A stretch of 35,525 nt of DNA, from positions 1-35,525 of the forward strand of contig CACIUX010000001.1 in assembly GCA_902589965.1 (NCBI GenBank), read 5' to 3'. Position numbers and translations under genes: made by a program. Positions 8,263-16,338 of this stretch are shown here, in pieces. The stretch's first letter is position 1, and each line of letters begins with the position of its first letter. This DNA comes from an uncultured SAR86 cluster bacterium (lineage in GTDB: Bacteria; Pseudomonadota; Gammaproteobacteria; Magnimaribacterales; AG-339-G14). The notes beneath the pieces are model-generated. The model saw nothing but the letters and a program-made list of their open reading frames with translations. It was not told the DNA's origin and did no database searches.

Positions 8263-8729
8263 TTAGATTTATTTTAAAAATAGATAATTTTTTAGTTAAC
8301 CTAAAAGCCTTTGATTTCATTGGTCTATTCTTTTTGAGAGTCTACTTATTCTTCATATTTTGGAACGCTGGGGTCAGAAAAATAGCATGGGAAGATGGCA
8401 TACCAAATGTTGATAGATTTTCAGAGTTTTTGAGTCCAGGAGGAGAAGATAACCTCAATTTAATTCTACCCGACCTCTTTGCTTGGCTAACAGTTATTGC
8501 TGAAGCAGGAGGGGCTGTCCTTTTGTTAATAGGCCTTTTTTCGAGATGGGCGACCGTACCTATTTTAGTCTGTATGGTTGTAGCTACTTATTATCATTCT
8601 CCTAATGGATGGAATGCAGATGCTGGAGGCTATGAGATGTCAGTTACTTATCTCTTAATGACGTCAATCATTTTATTATTTGGTCCAGGCAAATATTTAT
8701 CGCTAGATTTTTGGGTTCAAAGAAAATAA
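8259..8729 (+). CDS. DoxX family membrane protein
   Basis: 156 residues with four hydrophobic helices and the DoxX pattern: an N-terminal FLRVYLFFIFWNAGVRKIAW helix, AWLTVIAEAGGAVLLLIGLFSRW with the conserved acidic residue and glycine, then two further helices. DoxX proteins are small inner-membrane proteins; some are linked to redox or sulfur metabolism, many are uncharacterised. It is coupled upstream to the DjlA-like gene by ATGA overlap and its stop is followed directly by pdxH. Confidence 0.82.
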   Translation: MIRFILKIDNFLVNLKAFDFIGLFFLRVYLFFIFWNAGVRKIAWEDGIPNVDRFSEFLSPGGEDNLNLILPDLFAWLTVIAEAGGAVLLLIGLFSRWATVPILVCMVVATYYHSPNGWNADAGGYEMSVTYLLMTSIILLFGPGKYLSLDFWVQRK

Positions 8730-9323
8730 ATGAATTTTGATTCAATTTCTCAAGAACCCCTTCTTGAAGTCAAATATTTTCTTGAGCAGGCTAGAGATAA
8801 AAATTTGAGAGACTGGAATGGTATGACCCTTTCAACCGTCGATGAAGATCAAAGACCTTCTTCCAGAGTCGTGTTATTAAAAAAATTTAATGATGATGGT
8901 TTATTTTTTTATACCAACTACAAAAGCAAAAAAGGTCAAGAGATTTCAAAAAATAATAATGTTTCAGTAAATTTTTGGTGGAGAGAGCTACAAGTACAAA
9001 TTAGAATTAGTGGGTCAATATCAGAAGCTTCCAGGTCAGAATCGGAGGAATATTTTAATTCTAGATCAAAAGGCTCAAGAATATCGGCTATTGTTTCAAA
9101 ACAAAGTGAAGAAATTGAATCTTTTGAAAGTTTTCAAAAAAAAGTTGAGGAAGCTATCAATTCTTTGGATGAGAAAGATATTAAACTTCCAGATCATTGT
9201 GGCATGTATAAAATAAAGCCTGAACTGATTGAAATTTGGAAAGAAGGAGAATTTCGGAGACATGAGAGGACACTTTTTAAACTAAAAGAAAAAAAGTGGA
9301 TTAAATCTTACCTTTCTCCTTAA
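8730..9323 (+). CDS. pdxH: Pyridoxamine 5'-phosphate oxidase
   Basis: 197 residues (E. coli about 218). It oxidises pyridoxine or pyridoxamine phosphate to pyridoxal phosphate using FMN. Family motifs are RPSSRVVLLK, the FYTNYKSKKGQE FMN loop, FWWRELQVQIRI.G, SRGS-like SKGSRISA, and the C-terminal EIWKEGEFRRHER ending in LSP where most members have LAP. The ATG follows the DoxX stop without a spacer, so it depends on coupling. The shorter length comes from the N-terminus. Confidence 0.94.
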   Translation: MNFDSISQEPLLEVKYFLEQARDKNLRDWNGMTLSTVDEDQRPSSRVVLLKKFNDDGLFFYTNYKSKKGQEISKNNNVSVNFWWRELQVQIRISGSISEASRSESEEYFNSRSKGSRISAIVSKQSEEIESFESFQKKVEEAINSLDEKDIKLPDHCGMYKIKPELIEIWKEGEFRRHERTLFKLKEKKWIKSYLSP

Positions 9324-9378
9324 AAAATAGTGATTTTTAAGTAAAATAACTCTAAAGGCCCCTCGTATAGGTCAAAAA

Positions 9379-11307
9379 ATGATAGAAATTACACTTCCTG
9401 ACAATTCCAAAAGAAATTTTAATGAGCCTCCTAGCATATTTGAATTGGCCCAAGACATAGGTCCTGGTTTAGCTAAAGCAACTTTGGCGGGTCTTATCAA
9501 TGGGGAAGAGCATGATGCTTGTGACTTAATAGATAAAAACTCAGAAGTTTCTATCCTAACAAGCAAAGATAACCAGGGTATGGAAATTATTCGACATAGT
9601 TGTGCACACCTATTTGGACATGCTATCAAACAAATTTTCCCTAAAACTAAAATGGCAATTGGACCAATCATTGAGGATGGATTTTATTACGATATCGATT
9701 TAGATCATAAACTTACCCAACAAGACCTTGCAAGGATTGAAAAACGTATGAAAGAGTTAGCCAGTTCATCTTACGAGGTTGAAAAAAAAGTAGTTCCGCA
9801 CAAAGAGGCTGTAAAAGTTTTTAAAAGCAGAAAAGAGGACTATAAGCTTGAAATACTAAAAGATATCGATAAATCAGAAAAAGTTGCTCTTTATCATCAT
9901 CAAGAATATGTAGATATGTGTAGGGGACCGCACATTCCTAATATGAGTTTTATTAAAGCTTTTAAACTGACCCATGTTGCTGGCGCATACTGGAGAGGTA
10001 AATCAAACAATAAAATGCTTCAAAGAGTCTATGGAACGGCATGGAATTCAAAAAAAGAGCTTGAAGATCATTTGCATATTAAAGAAGAAGCATCCAAAAG
10101 AGACCATAGGCTTCTAGGAAAAAAATATGATTTATTCCATCTACAAGAAGAAGCTCCTGGTATGGTTTTTTGGCATCCTAAAGGATGGAGCATTTATACC
10201 GCGGTTGAAAAATATATGAGAGAGAAGCAAATTAATGCAAATTACTCTGAGATAAAAACGCCACAAGTCATCGATAGAAAATTATGGGAGAAATCTGGTC
10301 ACTGGGAAAAATACAAAGAAAATATGTTTATCACGGAAATTGATGAAGAGCATGCAAATGAAAAAAGAACCAATGCTCTAAAGCCTATGAATTGTCCAGG
10401 GCATGTTCAAATTTATAATCAATCTCTTAAGTCTTACAGAGACCTACCTATTAGATTTGCAGAGTTTGGAAGTTGTCATAGATACGAACCCTCAGGGACT
10501 ATGCATGGACTTATGAGGGTTAGAGGCTTTACACAGGACGATGGACATATATTTTGCACTGAGGATCAAATTCAAGAAGAGACTGCTTCTTTTATTTCTC
10601 TTCTTTATGATGTTTATGAAGATTTTGGATTTAAAAAAATTGATATAAAGCTTTCAACAAGACCAATAGTAAGAGTTGGTTCTGATAAGATTTGGGATAA
10701 GGCTGAAAAAGCTCTCAAGAATGCTATAGAAGCACTGAACATTGATTATGAGATTGCAGAAGGCGATGGTGCTTTTTATGGTCCAAAAATTGATTTTGTT
10801 CTTACTGATGCATTAAAAAGAGAATGGCAGTGTGGGACTTTTCAGGCTGATTTTAATTTACCTGAAAGGCTTGATGCTTCTTATGTAGGTGAGGATGGAA
10901 AAAAACATAGGCCAGTCATGATGCACAGAGCAATTCTGGGATCGTTTGAAAGATTTATTGGAATTTTAATTGAGCAATATGATGGTTCCTTTCCTTTGTG
11001 GTTATCTCCTATTCATGCAGTAGTCATGAATGTGTCGGAGAAACATACTGATAGAGTTGTTGAGATCACCGAGATATTGAAAAAAAATGAAATAAAAGTC
11101 ATTTCAGACTTGAGGAATGAGAAAATCACTTATAAAATCCGCGACCACTCTATACAAAAGATACCATATCAAATTGTGATAGGTGATAAAGAGGTTGAAG
11201 AGGGTTCTATAAGCGTTAGAGATAGAGGATCTCAAAATCAATCTTCAATGTTAGTGAGTGATTTCTCAAAAATGGTTTTGAGAAAAATAAGATCCAAGGA
11301 GGTCTGA
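9379..11307 (+). CDS. thrS: Threonyl-tRNA synthetase
   Basis: 642 residues, the usual full length. Domains in order: TGS (1-60), editing domain with H73 and H77 in [10 protein letters not shown], further SAD motif CRGPHIP, class II catalytic core with MNCPGH (zinc cysteine), [16 protein letters not shown] motif 2, and [13 protein letters not shown] motif 3, then the anticodon-binding domain. It charges tRNA-Thr. It heads the translation operon; a TAAAAT at 9342-9347 may be its -10 box. Its last codons contain an AGGAGG ribosome-binding site (11297-11302) for what follows. Confidence 0.98.
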   Translation: MIEITLPDNSKRNFNEPPSIFELAQDIGPGLAKATLAGLINGEEHDACDLIDKNSEVSILTSKDNQGMEIIRHSCAHLFGHAIKQIFPKTKMAIGPIIEDGFYYDIDLDHKLTQQDLARIEKRMKELASSSYEVEKKVVPHKEAVKVFKSRKEDYKLEILKDIDKSEKVALYHHQEYVDMCRGPHIPNMSFIKAFKLTHVAGAYWRGKSNNKMLQRVYGTAWNSKKELEDHLHIKEEASKRDHRLLGKKYDLFHLQEEAPGMVFWHPKGWSIYTAVEKYMREKQINANYSEIKTPQVIDRKLWEKSGHWEKYKENMFITEIDEEHANEKRTNALKPMNCPGHVQIYNQSLKSYRDLPIRFAEFGSCHRYEPSGTMHGLMRVRGFTQDDGHIFCTEDQIQEETASFISLLYDVYEDFGFKKIDIKLSTRPIVRVGSDKIWDKAEKALKNAIEALNIDYEIAEGDGAFYGPKIDFVLTDALKREWQCGTFQADFNLPERLDASYVGEDGKKHRPVMMHRAILGSFERFIGILIEQYDGSFPLWLSPIHAVVMNVSEKHTDRVVEITEILKKNEIKVISDLRNEKITYKIRDHSIQKIPYQIVIGDKEVEEGSISVRDRGSQNQSSMLVSDFSKMVLRKIRSKEV

Positions 11308-11330
11308 TTGTTAAAATTTTTCATTAGAGG
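11297..11330 (+). promoter_or_regulatory. Two ribosome-binding sites in the thrS-infC junction
   Basis: AGGAGG at 11297-11302, inside the end of thrS, is a near-perfect Shine-Dalgarno sequence 5 nt before a TTG at 11308. GAGG at 11327-11330 lies 6 nt before the ATA at 11337 that I take as the infC start. The strongest site thus serves the tiny upstream frame rather than infC directly. Confidence 0.5.
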
Positions 11331-11340
11331 TTTAAAATAG
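11308..11340 (+). CDS. Possible 10-codon leader peptide coupled to infC
   Basis: Starts with TTG 1 nt after... directly after the thrS stop, 5 nt from a strong AGGAGG, and reads [10 protein letters not shown] before TAG at 11338-11340. That stop overlaps the proposed infC initiator (11337-11339) as ATAG. The arrangement looks like translational coupling of a rare-start gene to an efficiently initiated mini-frame. Too short for coding statistics; alternatively it is chance, or the remnant of an ATG start lost through a frameshift. Confidence 0.35.
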   Translation: MLKFFIRGLK

Positions 11341-11885
11341 CTTCTCCTAAACCTAGGCAGACGTCTTTTAAAAAAAGACAACCTGTAAACCAACAAATAT
11401 CCGCTTCAAAAGTAAGACTAATATCTGAATCAGGAGAACAGTTGGGAATAGTTGCGATTGAAGAAGCCATGAAAAAAGCCTCAGCCGCAAGCCTTGATTT
11501 AGTTCAGTTAGCAAATGATTCTGAACATCCTGTTTGCAAACTCATGGATTACGGTAAACACCTTTTTGACAAGAAAAAACAAAAATCTGCTTCAAAGAAA
11601 AAACAAAAAAGAACACAGGTTAAAGAAATAAAATTTAGGCCTGGAACAGAAGAAAACGATTATCAAATAAAGTTAAAAAGCATAACTAGATTTATTCAAG
11701 ATGGAGATAAGGCAAAAATTACAATGAGATTTAGAGGCAGAGAAATGATGCATCAGGATTTAGGTCTTGAGCTTCTGAAAAGAATTGAAACGGACCTTTC
11801 TGATCAGGCTGTAGTAGAGCAAGAGCCTCAGTCAGAAGGAAGACAACTTGTAATGGTCATGTCACCAACAAAAAAGAAAAATTAA
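11337..11885 (+). CDS. infC: Translation initiation factor IF-3, with a probable AUA start codon
   Basis: From ATA at 11337 the product is 182 residues, close to the 180 of E. coli IF3. The frame has a stop at 11325-11327 and no ATG, GTG or TTG before 11442. Starting at TTG 11442 would delete the conserved N-terminal part ([19 protein letters not shown]), so it is rejected. E. coli infC starts with AUU, and its own product represses initiation at such codons; an AUA start suggests the same feedback here. Later motifs match IF3: [46 protein letters not shown]3 binds the 30S subunit and proofreads initiation. rpmI follows after 2 nt. Confidence 0.9.
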   Translation: MASPKPRQTSFKKRQPVNQQISASKVRLISESGEQLGIVAIEEAMKKASAASLDLVQLANDSEHPVCKLMDYGKHLFDKKKQKSASKKKQKRTQVKEIKFRPGTEENDYQIKLKSITRFIQDGDKAKITMRFRGREMMHQDLGLELLKRIETDLSDQAVVEQEPQSEGRQLVMVMSPTKKKN

Positions 11886-11887
11886 AA

Positions 11888-12085
11888 ATGCCAAAAGTTA
11901 AAGTACATAAAGGAGCTGCAAAGCGCTTCAAAAAAACAGGCTCTGGACTCAAGAGGAAACAAGCTAATAAAAGACATATTCTTACTAAGATGTCGACAAA
12001 ATCAAAAAGGCAACTCAGAGGCACAACTCAACTAGCTGCTGGCGATGAAAAATTGGTTAAAAGAATGTTTAGAGAAAAATCATGA
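11888..12085 (+). CDS. rpmI: 50S ribosomal protein L35
   Basis: 65 residues, the standard length, very basic. Family motifs are [41 protein letters not shown] and the C-terminal VKRMF. It is a large-subunit component located between infC and rplT as in other gammaproteobacteria, 2 nt after infC and overlapping rplT by ATGA. Confidence 0.97.
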   Translation: MPKVKVHKGAAKRFKKTGSGLKRKQANKRHILTKMSTKSKRQLRGTTQLAAGDEKLVKRMFREKS

Positions 12086-12438
12086 GTAGAGTAAAACGGG
12101 GCGTTCAAGCCAAAAAAAGACACAAGAAAATTCTCAAATTAGCCAAAGGTTATAGAGGAGCTCGGAGTAGGACTTTCAAAGTCGCTAATCAAGCTGTATT
12201 AAAAGCTGGCCAATATGCATACAGAGATAGAAAAGTTAAGAAAAGAACTTTTAGATCGCTTTGGATCATCAGAATTAATGCAGCAGTAAGAGAGCATGGC
12301 CTTAGCTATAGTGTTTTTATGAATGGTCTAAAAAAAGCTAACATTGATTTGGATAGAAGAGTTCTAGCCAACATGGCTGTAGAAGACAAAGAGGGTTTTG
12401 CATCTCTAGTTTCAAAGGTTAAAGATATTGCTGCATAA
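12082..12438 (+). CDS. rplT: 50S ribosomal protein L20
   Basis: 118 residues, the same as E. coli. It begins [18 protein letters not shown] and carries [32 protein letters not shown] and [15 protein letters not shown]20 binds 23S rRNA early in 50S assembly and in E. coli also represses its own operon. The start overlaps rpmI by 4 bp. The stop is followed after 6 nt by pheS, with no room for a pheM-type attenuator. Confidence 0.98.
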   Translation: MSRVKRGVQAKKRHKKILKLAKGYRGARSRTFKVANQAVLKAGQYAYRDRKVKKRTFRSLWIIRINAAVREHGLSYSVFMNGLKKANIDLDRRVLANMAVEDKEGFASLVSKVKDIAA

Positions 12439-12439
12439 T

Positions 12440-12457
12440 GGGCTATGGATTTAGCCC
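12440..12457 (+). promoter_or_regulatory. Hairpin enclosing the pheS start codon
   Basis: GGGCTA (12440-12445) pairs perfectly with TAGCCC (12452-12457) around a 6-nt loop. The pheS ATG (12445-12447) lies in the stem and loop, and no good ribosome-binding site precedes it. A ribosome finishing rplT (stop 12436-12438) would open the stem, so pheS translation probably depends on rplT translation. Confidence 0.4.
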
Positions 12458-13416
12458 AAGAGAAAAAATCTTTCTTAAGTAAATTTAAAGAAGCAGATTC
12501 TCAAGAATCTCTTAATACTCTAAAAATTCAATATCTTGGCAAAAAAGGTATTCTTTCGGCCTTAATGTCTCAACTTTCAAATGCTCCTGCTAAAAAGAAA
12601 CCTAAGTTAGGTAAATCGATCAATGAATTTAAATATTTAATTGAGAAATCAATCAGTTCGTCCTTGGAAAAAATTGAACAATCTGCTCTGGATGAACAAT
12701 TATCTAATGAAGCAATTGATGTTACTTTGCCATTAAGTCTAGACGTAGGAAGTTACCATCCTATATCTTTGATAGCTAATGAAATCTCAAATTATTTTAA
12801 AAACAAAGGTTACGTTCTTCGAGAGGGGCCTGAAATTGAATCAGAGTATTTCAATTTTTCTGCATTGAATATTCCTGAGAATCATCCTGCTAGAGATATG
12901 CATGACACCTTTTATTTTGATAATGGCAATCTTCTTAGGACGCATACCTCACCCGTTCAAATCAGGTCTATGGAATTAGAATCTCCTCCTTTAAAAATAT
13001 TATGTCCTGGCAAAGTATTTAGATGCGATTCAGATCAGACCCATACTCCCATGTTTCATCAAGTGGAAGGTCTTGTTGTCGATAAAGATATAAATTTTGC
13101 CCATCTGAAAAATGAAATTTTGGAGTTTATCGAATCTTTTTTTAAAGACAATCCAAAGGTAAGATTTCGACCTTCATACTTCCCATTCACAGAGCCCTCA
13201 GTAGAAGTAGATATTCAGGGAGAGAATGGTTGGCTGGAAATAATGGGATGTGGAATGGTCCATCCAATTGTATTGAAAAACGTTGGTCTAAGCCCGGAAG
13301 TTTACTCAGGCTTTGCTTTTGGTATGGGAATTGAAAGAATGACTATGCTCAGATATCAAATATCTGATATTAGAATGTTATTTGAAAATGACTTAAGGTT
13401 TGTCATAAAAGGATAA
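12445..13416 (+). CDS. pheS: Phenylalanyl-tRNA synthetase alpha subunit
   Basis: 323 residues (E. coli 327). N-terminal coiled-coil arm (1-~85), then the class II catalytic core: HPISLIANEISNYFKNKGY, GPEIESEYFNFSALNIPENHPARDMHDTF (motif in which the ATP site lies), LLRTHTSPVQ, GKVFRCDSDQTHTPMFHQVEG, and motif 3 GFAFGMGIERMTMLRY. It works as an alpha2-beta2 tetramer with PheT to charge tRNA-Phe. The stop TAA shares its last base with the pheT ATG (TAATG). Confidence 0.97.
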   Translation: MDLAQEKKSFLSKFKEADSQESLNTLKIQYLGKKGILSALMSQLSNAPAKKKPKLGKSINEFKYLIEKSISSSLEKIEQSALDEQLSNEAIDVTLPLSLDVGSYHPISLIANEISNYFKNKGYVLREGPEIESEYFNFSALNIPENHPARDMHDTFYFDNGNLLRTHTSPVQIRSMELESPPLKILCPGKVFRCDSDQTHTPMFHQVEGLVVDKDINFAHLKNEILEFIESFFKDNPKVRFRPSYFPFTEPSVEVDIQGENGWLEIMGCGMVHPIVLKNVGLSPEVYSGFAFGMGIERMTMLRYQISDIRMLFENDLRFVIKG

Positions 13417-15410
13417 TGCAATTCTATAAATCCGATCTACTTCAATACATATCAGGATCGATTTCTGATACAAATCTCTTAGAACAGCTTACAGAGTTGG
13501 GTCTAGAAGTTGATCAATCAAAAAAAGAAAAAAATGATTTGTTAATCAAACTAGATTTAACTCCTAACAGAGGTGACTGTTTTAGCCTGATAGGTATAGC
13601 GAGAGATGTTTGTGCAGTAAATAATTTAAAATTAAAACTTCCAAAGTTTAAGAAGCAACAAGAAATTCTCGATTCAAAAAAAACTGTTTCATTAGATAAA
13701 AGCGCCTGTTCAAGCTATCTGGGTCAAATCATTAAATTAAAAAGTAAAGGCAAAACTCCGCAATACATTAAAAAAACATTAAAGGCTGCCGATATTGGCC
13801 AAGTTAATCCAATAGTTGATATTACAAACTATGTAATGCTCCACACCGGACAACCTTTACACGCTTTTGACAATAAAAAGATTGGAAAAAAAATCTATGT
13901 CAAATTCCCTTCCAAAAGAACAAAGTTGAAACTTTTGGATGGTGCTTCCCATGAGATATCTAAAGATTTCTTGACAATATCCGATGAAAAAAAAGTAATA
14001 GCTCTTGCTGGAATTATGGGATGTGCTAATTCCGAAGTGGATGGAACGACTCAAGAAATTTTTTTAGAGTCAGCTTGTTTTGAGCCTGCAAGCATCAGAG
14101 GAAATGCAAGAAAGTTAGGTTTTCAATCTGAGGCATCTTTAAGATTCGAAAGAGGGGTTGATAAAGAAATCCAAGAGTATGCAATTAATTTTGCAGCACA
14201 ACTTTATGCTGAAATCTTTGGAGGAGAATTTTCAAAGATTATTAAACAATCTAAAAATCATAAAGCAAAGAAAATATCGATAAGTAAGGAATTCATTGAT
14301 TCGAGGCTCGGGACAGAGATTCCTACTGCCAAGGTTATAAAACTTTTAAAGGCGCTAGAATTTAAAGTTGAATCTAAAAGAAATTTTATGGAGTGTACTT
14401 GTCCTTCTCATCGATACGATATTGAAATAAAAGAGGACATTATCGAAGAGATAGCGAGAATAATTGGATACGATAATTTACCTAGCAAAAGATTGAAATT
14501 ACTAGCTTCCTCTCCTGAAGATGTTTCTATTGAAAAGGAGAAACTAAGTAAAGATATTTTTGTTAATGCTGGTTTTAATGAAGTTATTAATTACGCTTTT
14601 GTTGATTCATCTTTTGTTCAAATGCTTGGGTTAAATAACGATTCAATTAAGCTTGCCAACCCTATGTCGAGCAATCAGGACGTTATGCGTTCCTCTCTTA
14701 TTCCAGGATTGTTAAGTAACTTTGAATATAATTTCAATAGAGGCGCTCAAAAATTCAGAATTTTTGAAGTCGGGAACGTCTTTACTAAAGAGAAGAGTTG
14801 GAAGAGTCTTGCTGGACTAATCTTTTTTGATAAATCTTCATCTGATTGGTCCGGTTCTTTTCAAAGCAGCTTTTATGATCTAAGAAAAAGTCTAGATATG
14901 TTTTTTTCTAGATTAAATATTGAACCTATTTATAAAAAAACTTCTGCAAGTCATTTGCATCCAGGAATATCAGCAGAAATAAAAATGAAAACTAAATCAA
15001 TTGGAAATATTGGCGTTTTGCATCCAGTGATTCAAAAAAAACTTAAGTTGCCGGAAATAGTTTTGTTTGAGGTAAATTTAGATTCTATAAAATTACCGAA
15101 AATTAATGCGATAGCTCAACCACCAAAATTTCCAGGAAGCGAAAGAGATTTGTCCTTTCTTGTCTCTAAAGAAATACCTGCTAACGAATTTATAAATCAG
15201 CTTAAAAAAGCTGGAGGATCAAATCTGAGGTCTGTTTCAGTGATCGATGTTTATCAAGGCAAAGGAATAGATAAATCTTTTAAAAGCATAACTTTTCGAC
15301 TCTTTTGGCAAGCGACTGGAGCTACATTGGAAGACAAAGAAGTAGATAAATTTGTTGAAAACCAAATTAATCATATGGCTAAAATTTATAATGCTAAATT
15401 AAGATCTTAA
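13416..15410 (+). CDS. pheT: Phenylalanyl-tRNA synthetase beta subunit, lacking the N-terminal tRNA-binding (EMAP-like) domain
   Basis: 664 residues against about 795 in E. coli. The N-terminal start (residues 1-35, ...TELGLEVDQ) is followed almost at once by LTPNRGDC at 48-55, whereas in E. coli the same two landmarks are separated by some 114 more residues that form the OB-fold tRNA-binding domain. The rest is present: B3/B4 editing region (VNPIVDITNYVMLHTGQPLHAFD), B5 (KEDIIEEIARIIGYDNLP), catalytic-like domain and the C-terminal FDX-ACB anticodon-binding domain (FPGSERDLSFLV). The frame is clean at the junction, so this is a domain loss, not a frameshift. Function as beta subunit should remain. 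Confidence 0.95.
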   Translation: MQFYKSDLLQYISGSISDTNLLEQLTELGLEVDQSKKEKNDLLIKLDLTPNRGDCFSLIGIARDVCAVNNLKLKLPKFKKQQEILDSKKTVSLDKSACSSYLGQIIKLKSKGKTPQYIKKTLKAADIGQVNPIVDITNYVMLHTGQPLHAFDNKKIGKKIYVKFPSKRTKLKLLDGASHEISKDFLTISDEKKVIALAGIMGCANSEVDGTTQEIFLESACFEPASIRGNARKLGFQSEASLRFERGVDKEIQEYAINFAAQLYAEIFGGEFSKIIKQSKNHKAKKISISKEFIDSRLGTEIPTAKVIKLLKALEFKVESKRNFMECTCPSHRYDIEIKEDIIEEIARIIGYDNLPSKRLKLLASSPEDVSIEKEKLSKDIFVNAGFNEVINYAFVDSSFVQMLGLNNDSIKLANPMSSNQDVMRSSLIPGLLSNFEYNFNRGAQKFRIFEVGNVFTKEKSWKSLAGLIFFDKSSSDWSGSFQSSFYDLRKSLDMFFSRLNIEPIYKKTSASHLHPGISAEIKMKTKSIGNIGVLHPVIQKKLKLPEIVLFEVNLDSIKLPKINAIAQPPKFPGSERDLSFLVSKEIPANEFINQLKKAGGSNLRSVSVIDVYQGKGIDKSFKSITFRLFWQATGATLEDKEVDKFVENQINHMAKIYNAKLRS

Positions 15411-15412
15411 CA

Positions 15413-15691
15413 ATGGCGATAACCAAACTAGAACTAGCTGATCAATTGCACAAAAAGATGGGTCTACCAAAAAAAGACTGCCTAGATTTTGTTGATTCTT
15501 TTTTTACTGAAATCTCAAATAGTTTAGAAAAAGGTGATGAAGTGAAATTGAGTGGTTTTGGAAATTTTTCTCTATTAAAAAAGAAAGCTCGCCCAGGGAG
15601 AAATCCAAGAACCGGCAAAGAATATGTAATTTCTGCAAGAACTTCTATTTCTTTTAAGCCAGGTCGAAAATTAAGGGATAAAATTGTCTGA
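15413..15691 (+). CDS. ihfA: Integration host factor alpha subunit
   Basis: 92 residues (E. coli 99, shorter at the C-terminus). HU/IHF fold with the DNA-intercalating beta-arm RPGRNPRTGKEY at 60-71 and the IHF-alpha-like SARTSISFKPGRKLRDKI end. IHF bends DNA at specific sites in recombination, replication and transcription and works as a heterodimer with IHF-beta, not in this window. The position after pheT is the classical one. It starts 2 nt after pheT. Confidence 0.94.
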   Translation: MAITKLELADQLHKKMGLPKKDCLDFVDSFFTEISNSLEKGDEVKLSGFGNFSLLKKKARPGRNPRTGKEYVISARTSISFKPGRKLRDKIV

Positions 15692-16013
15692 TATTGATTT
15701 TTCAGGACTTCCAAACAAAAAGTATTATTCCATTTCAGAAGTCTCCACTTTACTTGGAATCAAGCAAACAGAAATAAGGTACTGGGAGAAATTTCAACCC
15801 AAGTTAAGATCTAAAAGTGTTAATAGAAGTTATGATTTAAAAAGAATAAAACTTCTTCTCGAATTGAAAAAACTCATTAAGGATCAAGGCATAAAACCTG
15901 GAAAAGTTGCTTCTCATTTGACTGCCAAAAAGAACTCTAAATCTCCGCAATTAGAAATAAAAAAAGAATTAATCAAAATTAAAGATAGCATTAAAAATGC
16001 TAGTAAAGTTTAG
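15684..16013 (+). CDS. MerR-family transcriptional regulator
   Basis: 109 residues from a TTG start at 15684 that overlaps the ihfA stop by 8 bp. The winged-helix DNA-binding domain occupies ~13-70 (YYSISEVSTLLGIKQTEIRYWEKF, then RSYDLKRIKLL). A short lysine-rich tail follows, with no obvious metal- or ligand-binding cysteines. A MerR-type gene after ihfA is common in gammaproteobacteria such as Pseudomonas. Its target is unknown. No ATG or GTG gives a full domain, so the TTG is accepted. Confidence 0.88.
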   Translation: MSDIDFSGLPNKKYYSISEVSTLLGIKQTEIRYWEKFQPKLRSKSVNRSYDLKRIKLLLELKKLIKDQGIKPGKVASHLTAKKNSKSPQLEIKKELIKIKDSIKNASKV

Positions 16014-16050
16014 ATTAAGTAGTATCATCAATATTAGATTAGGAGATATT

Positions 16051-16320
16051 ATGAAGAGATTTGGGTCATTATTACTTATAACAACTTGTCTAATTTTTGC
16101 TTCCTGTGGTGGAGGCGGAGGAGGGAGTTCATCCTCATCTGTAAGCTCCTCTGGTTCAGCTTCAGGTTCAGGAGCTGGCTCAGGATCAAGTACAGGCTCA
16201 GGATCAAGCACAGGCTCAGGATCAAGCACAGGTACAACGGGAGGAAATTCCTCATCAACCTCTATAAATCCAGCTGATTTTGTTTTGCCAACAAAAGTTG
16301 AAGCAATAGCTGTCGAATAA
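16051..16320 (+). CDS. Serine/glycine-rich lipoprotein, unknown function
   Basis: 89 residues from the ATG at 16051, which has AGGAGA 6 nt upstream; the frame extends to 15997 but that start has no such site. A basic and hydrophobic signal (MKRFGSLLLITTCLIF) ends in the lipobox FASC, so the mature protein begins with a lipid-modified cysteine followed by six glycines. The middle is a Ser/Gly linker including three tandem GSGSST units; only the last ~20 residues (NPADFVLPTKVEAIAVE) look ordered. It lies 18 nt before the large exported protein and is probably its operon partner, possibly a flexible outer-membrane tether (inference). Confidence 0.75.
   Translation: MKRFGSLLLITTCLIFASCGGGGGGSSSSSVSSSGSASGSGAGSGSSTGSGSSTGSGSSTGTTGGNSSSTSINPADFVLPTKVEAIAVE
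16177..16230 (+). repeat. Three tandem 18-bp repeats within the lipoprotein gene
   Basis: GGCTCAGGATCAAGCACA occurs three times in direct succession (16177-16194, 16195-16212, 16213-16230). The first copy differs by one base (T for C at its 15th position). In frame it encodes GSGSST three times. Such units can expand or contract by slippage in whole codons, changing linker length. Confidence 0.9.
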
Positions 16321-16338
16321 AAAAAATCTAGGAGAAAC

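Noticed and set aside
11442-11885. infC starting at TTG 11442 (147 residues)
   Set aside because: It would cut off conserved IF3 N-terminal sequence; the ATA at 11337 gives the family length and has a ribosome site.
12438-12482. A 14-codon pheM-like leader peptide (ATG overlapping the rplT stop)
   Set aside because: It has only two phenylalanines, not clustered, and overlaps pheS throughout; no attenuator structure follows.
16177-16230. Tandem 18-bp units as a CRISPR-like array
   Set aside because: The copies are contiguous without spacers and encode a Gly/Ser linker in frame.
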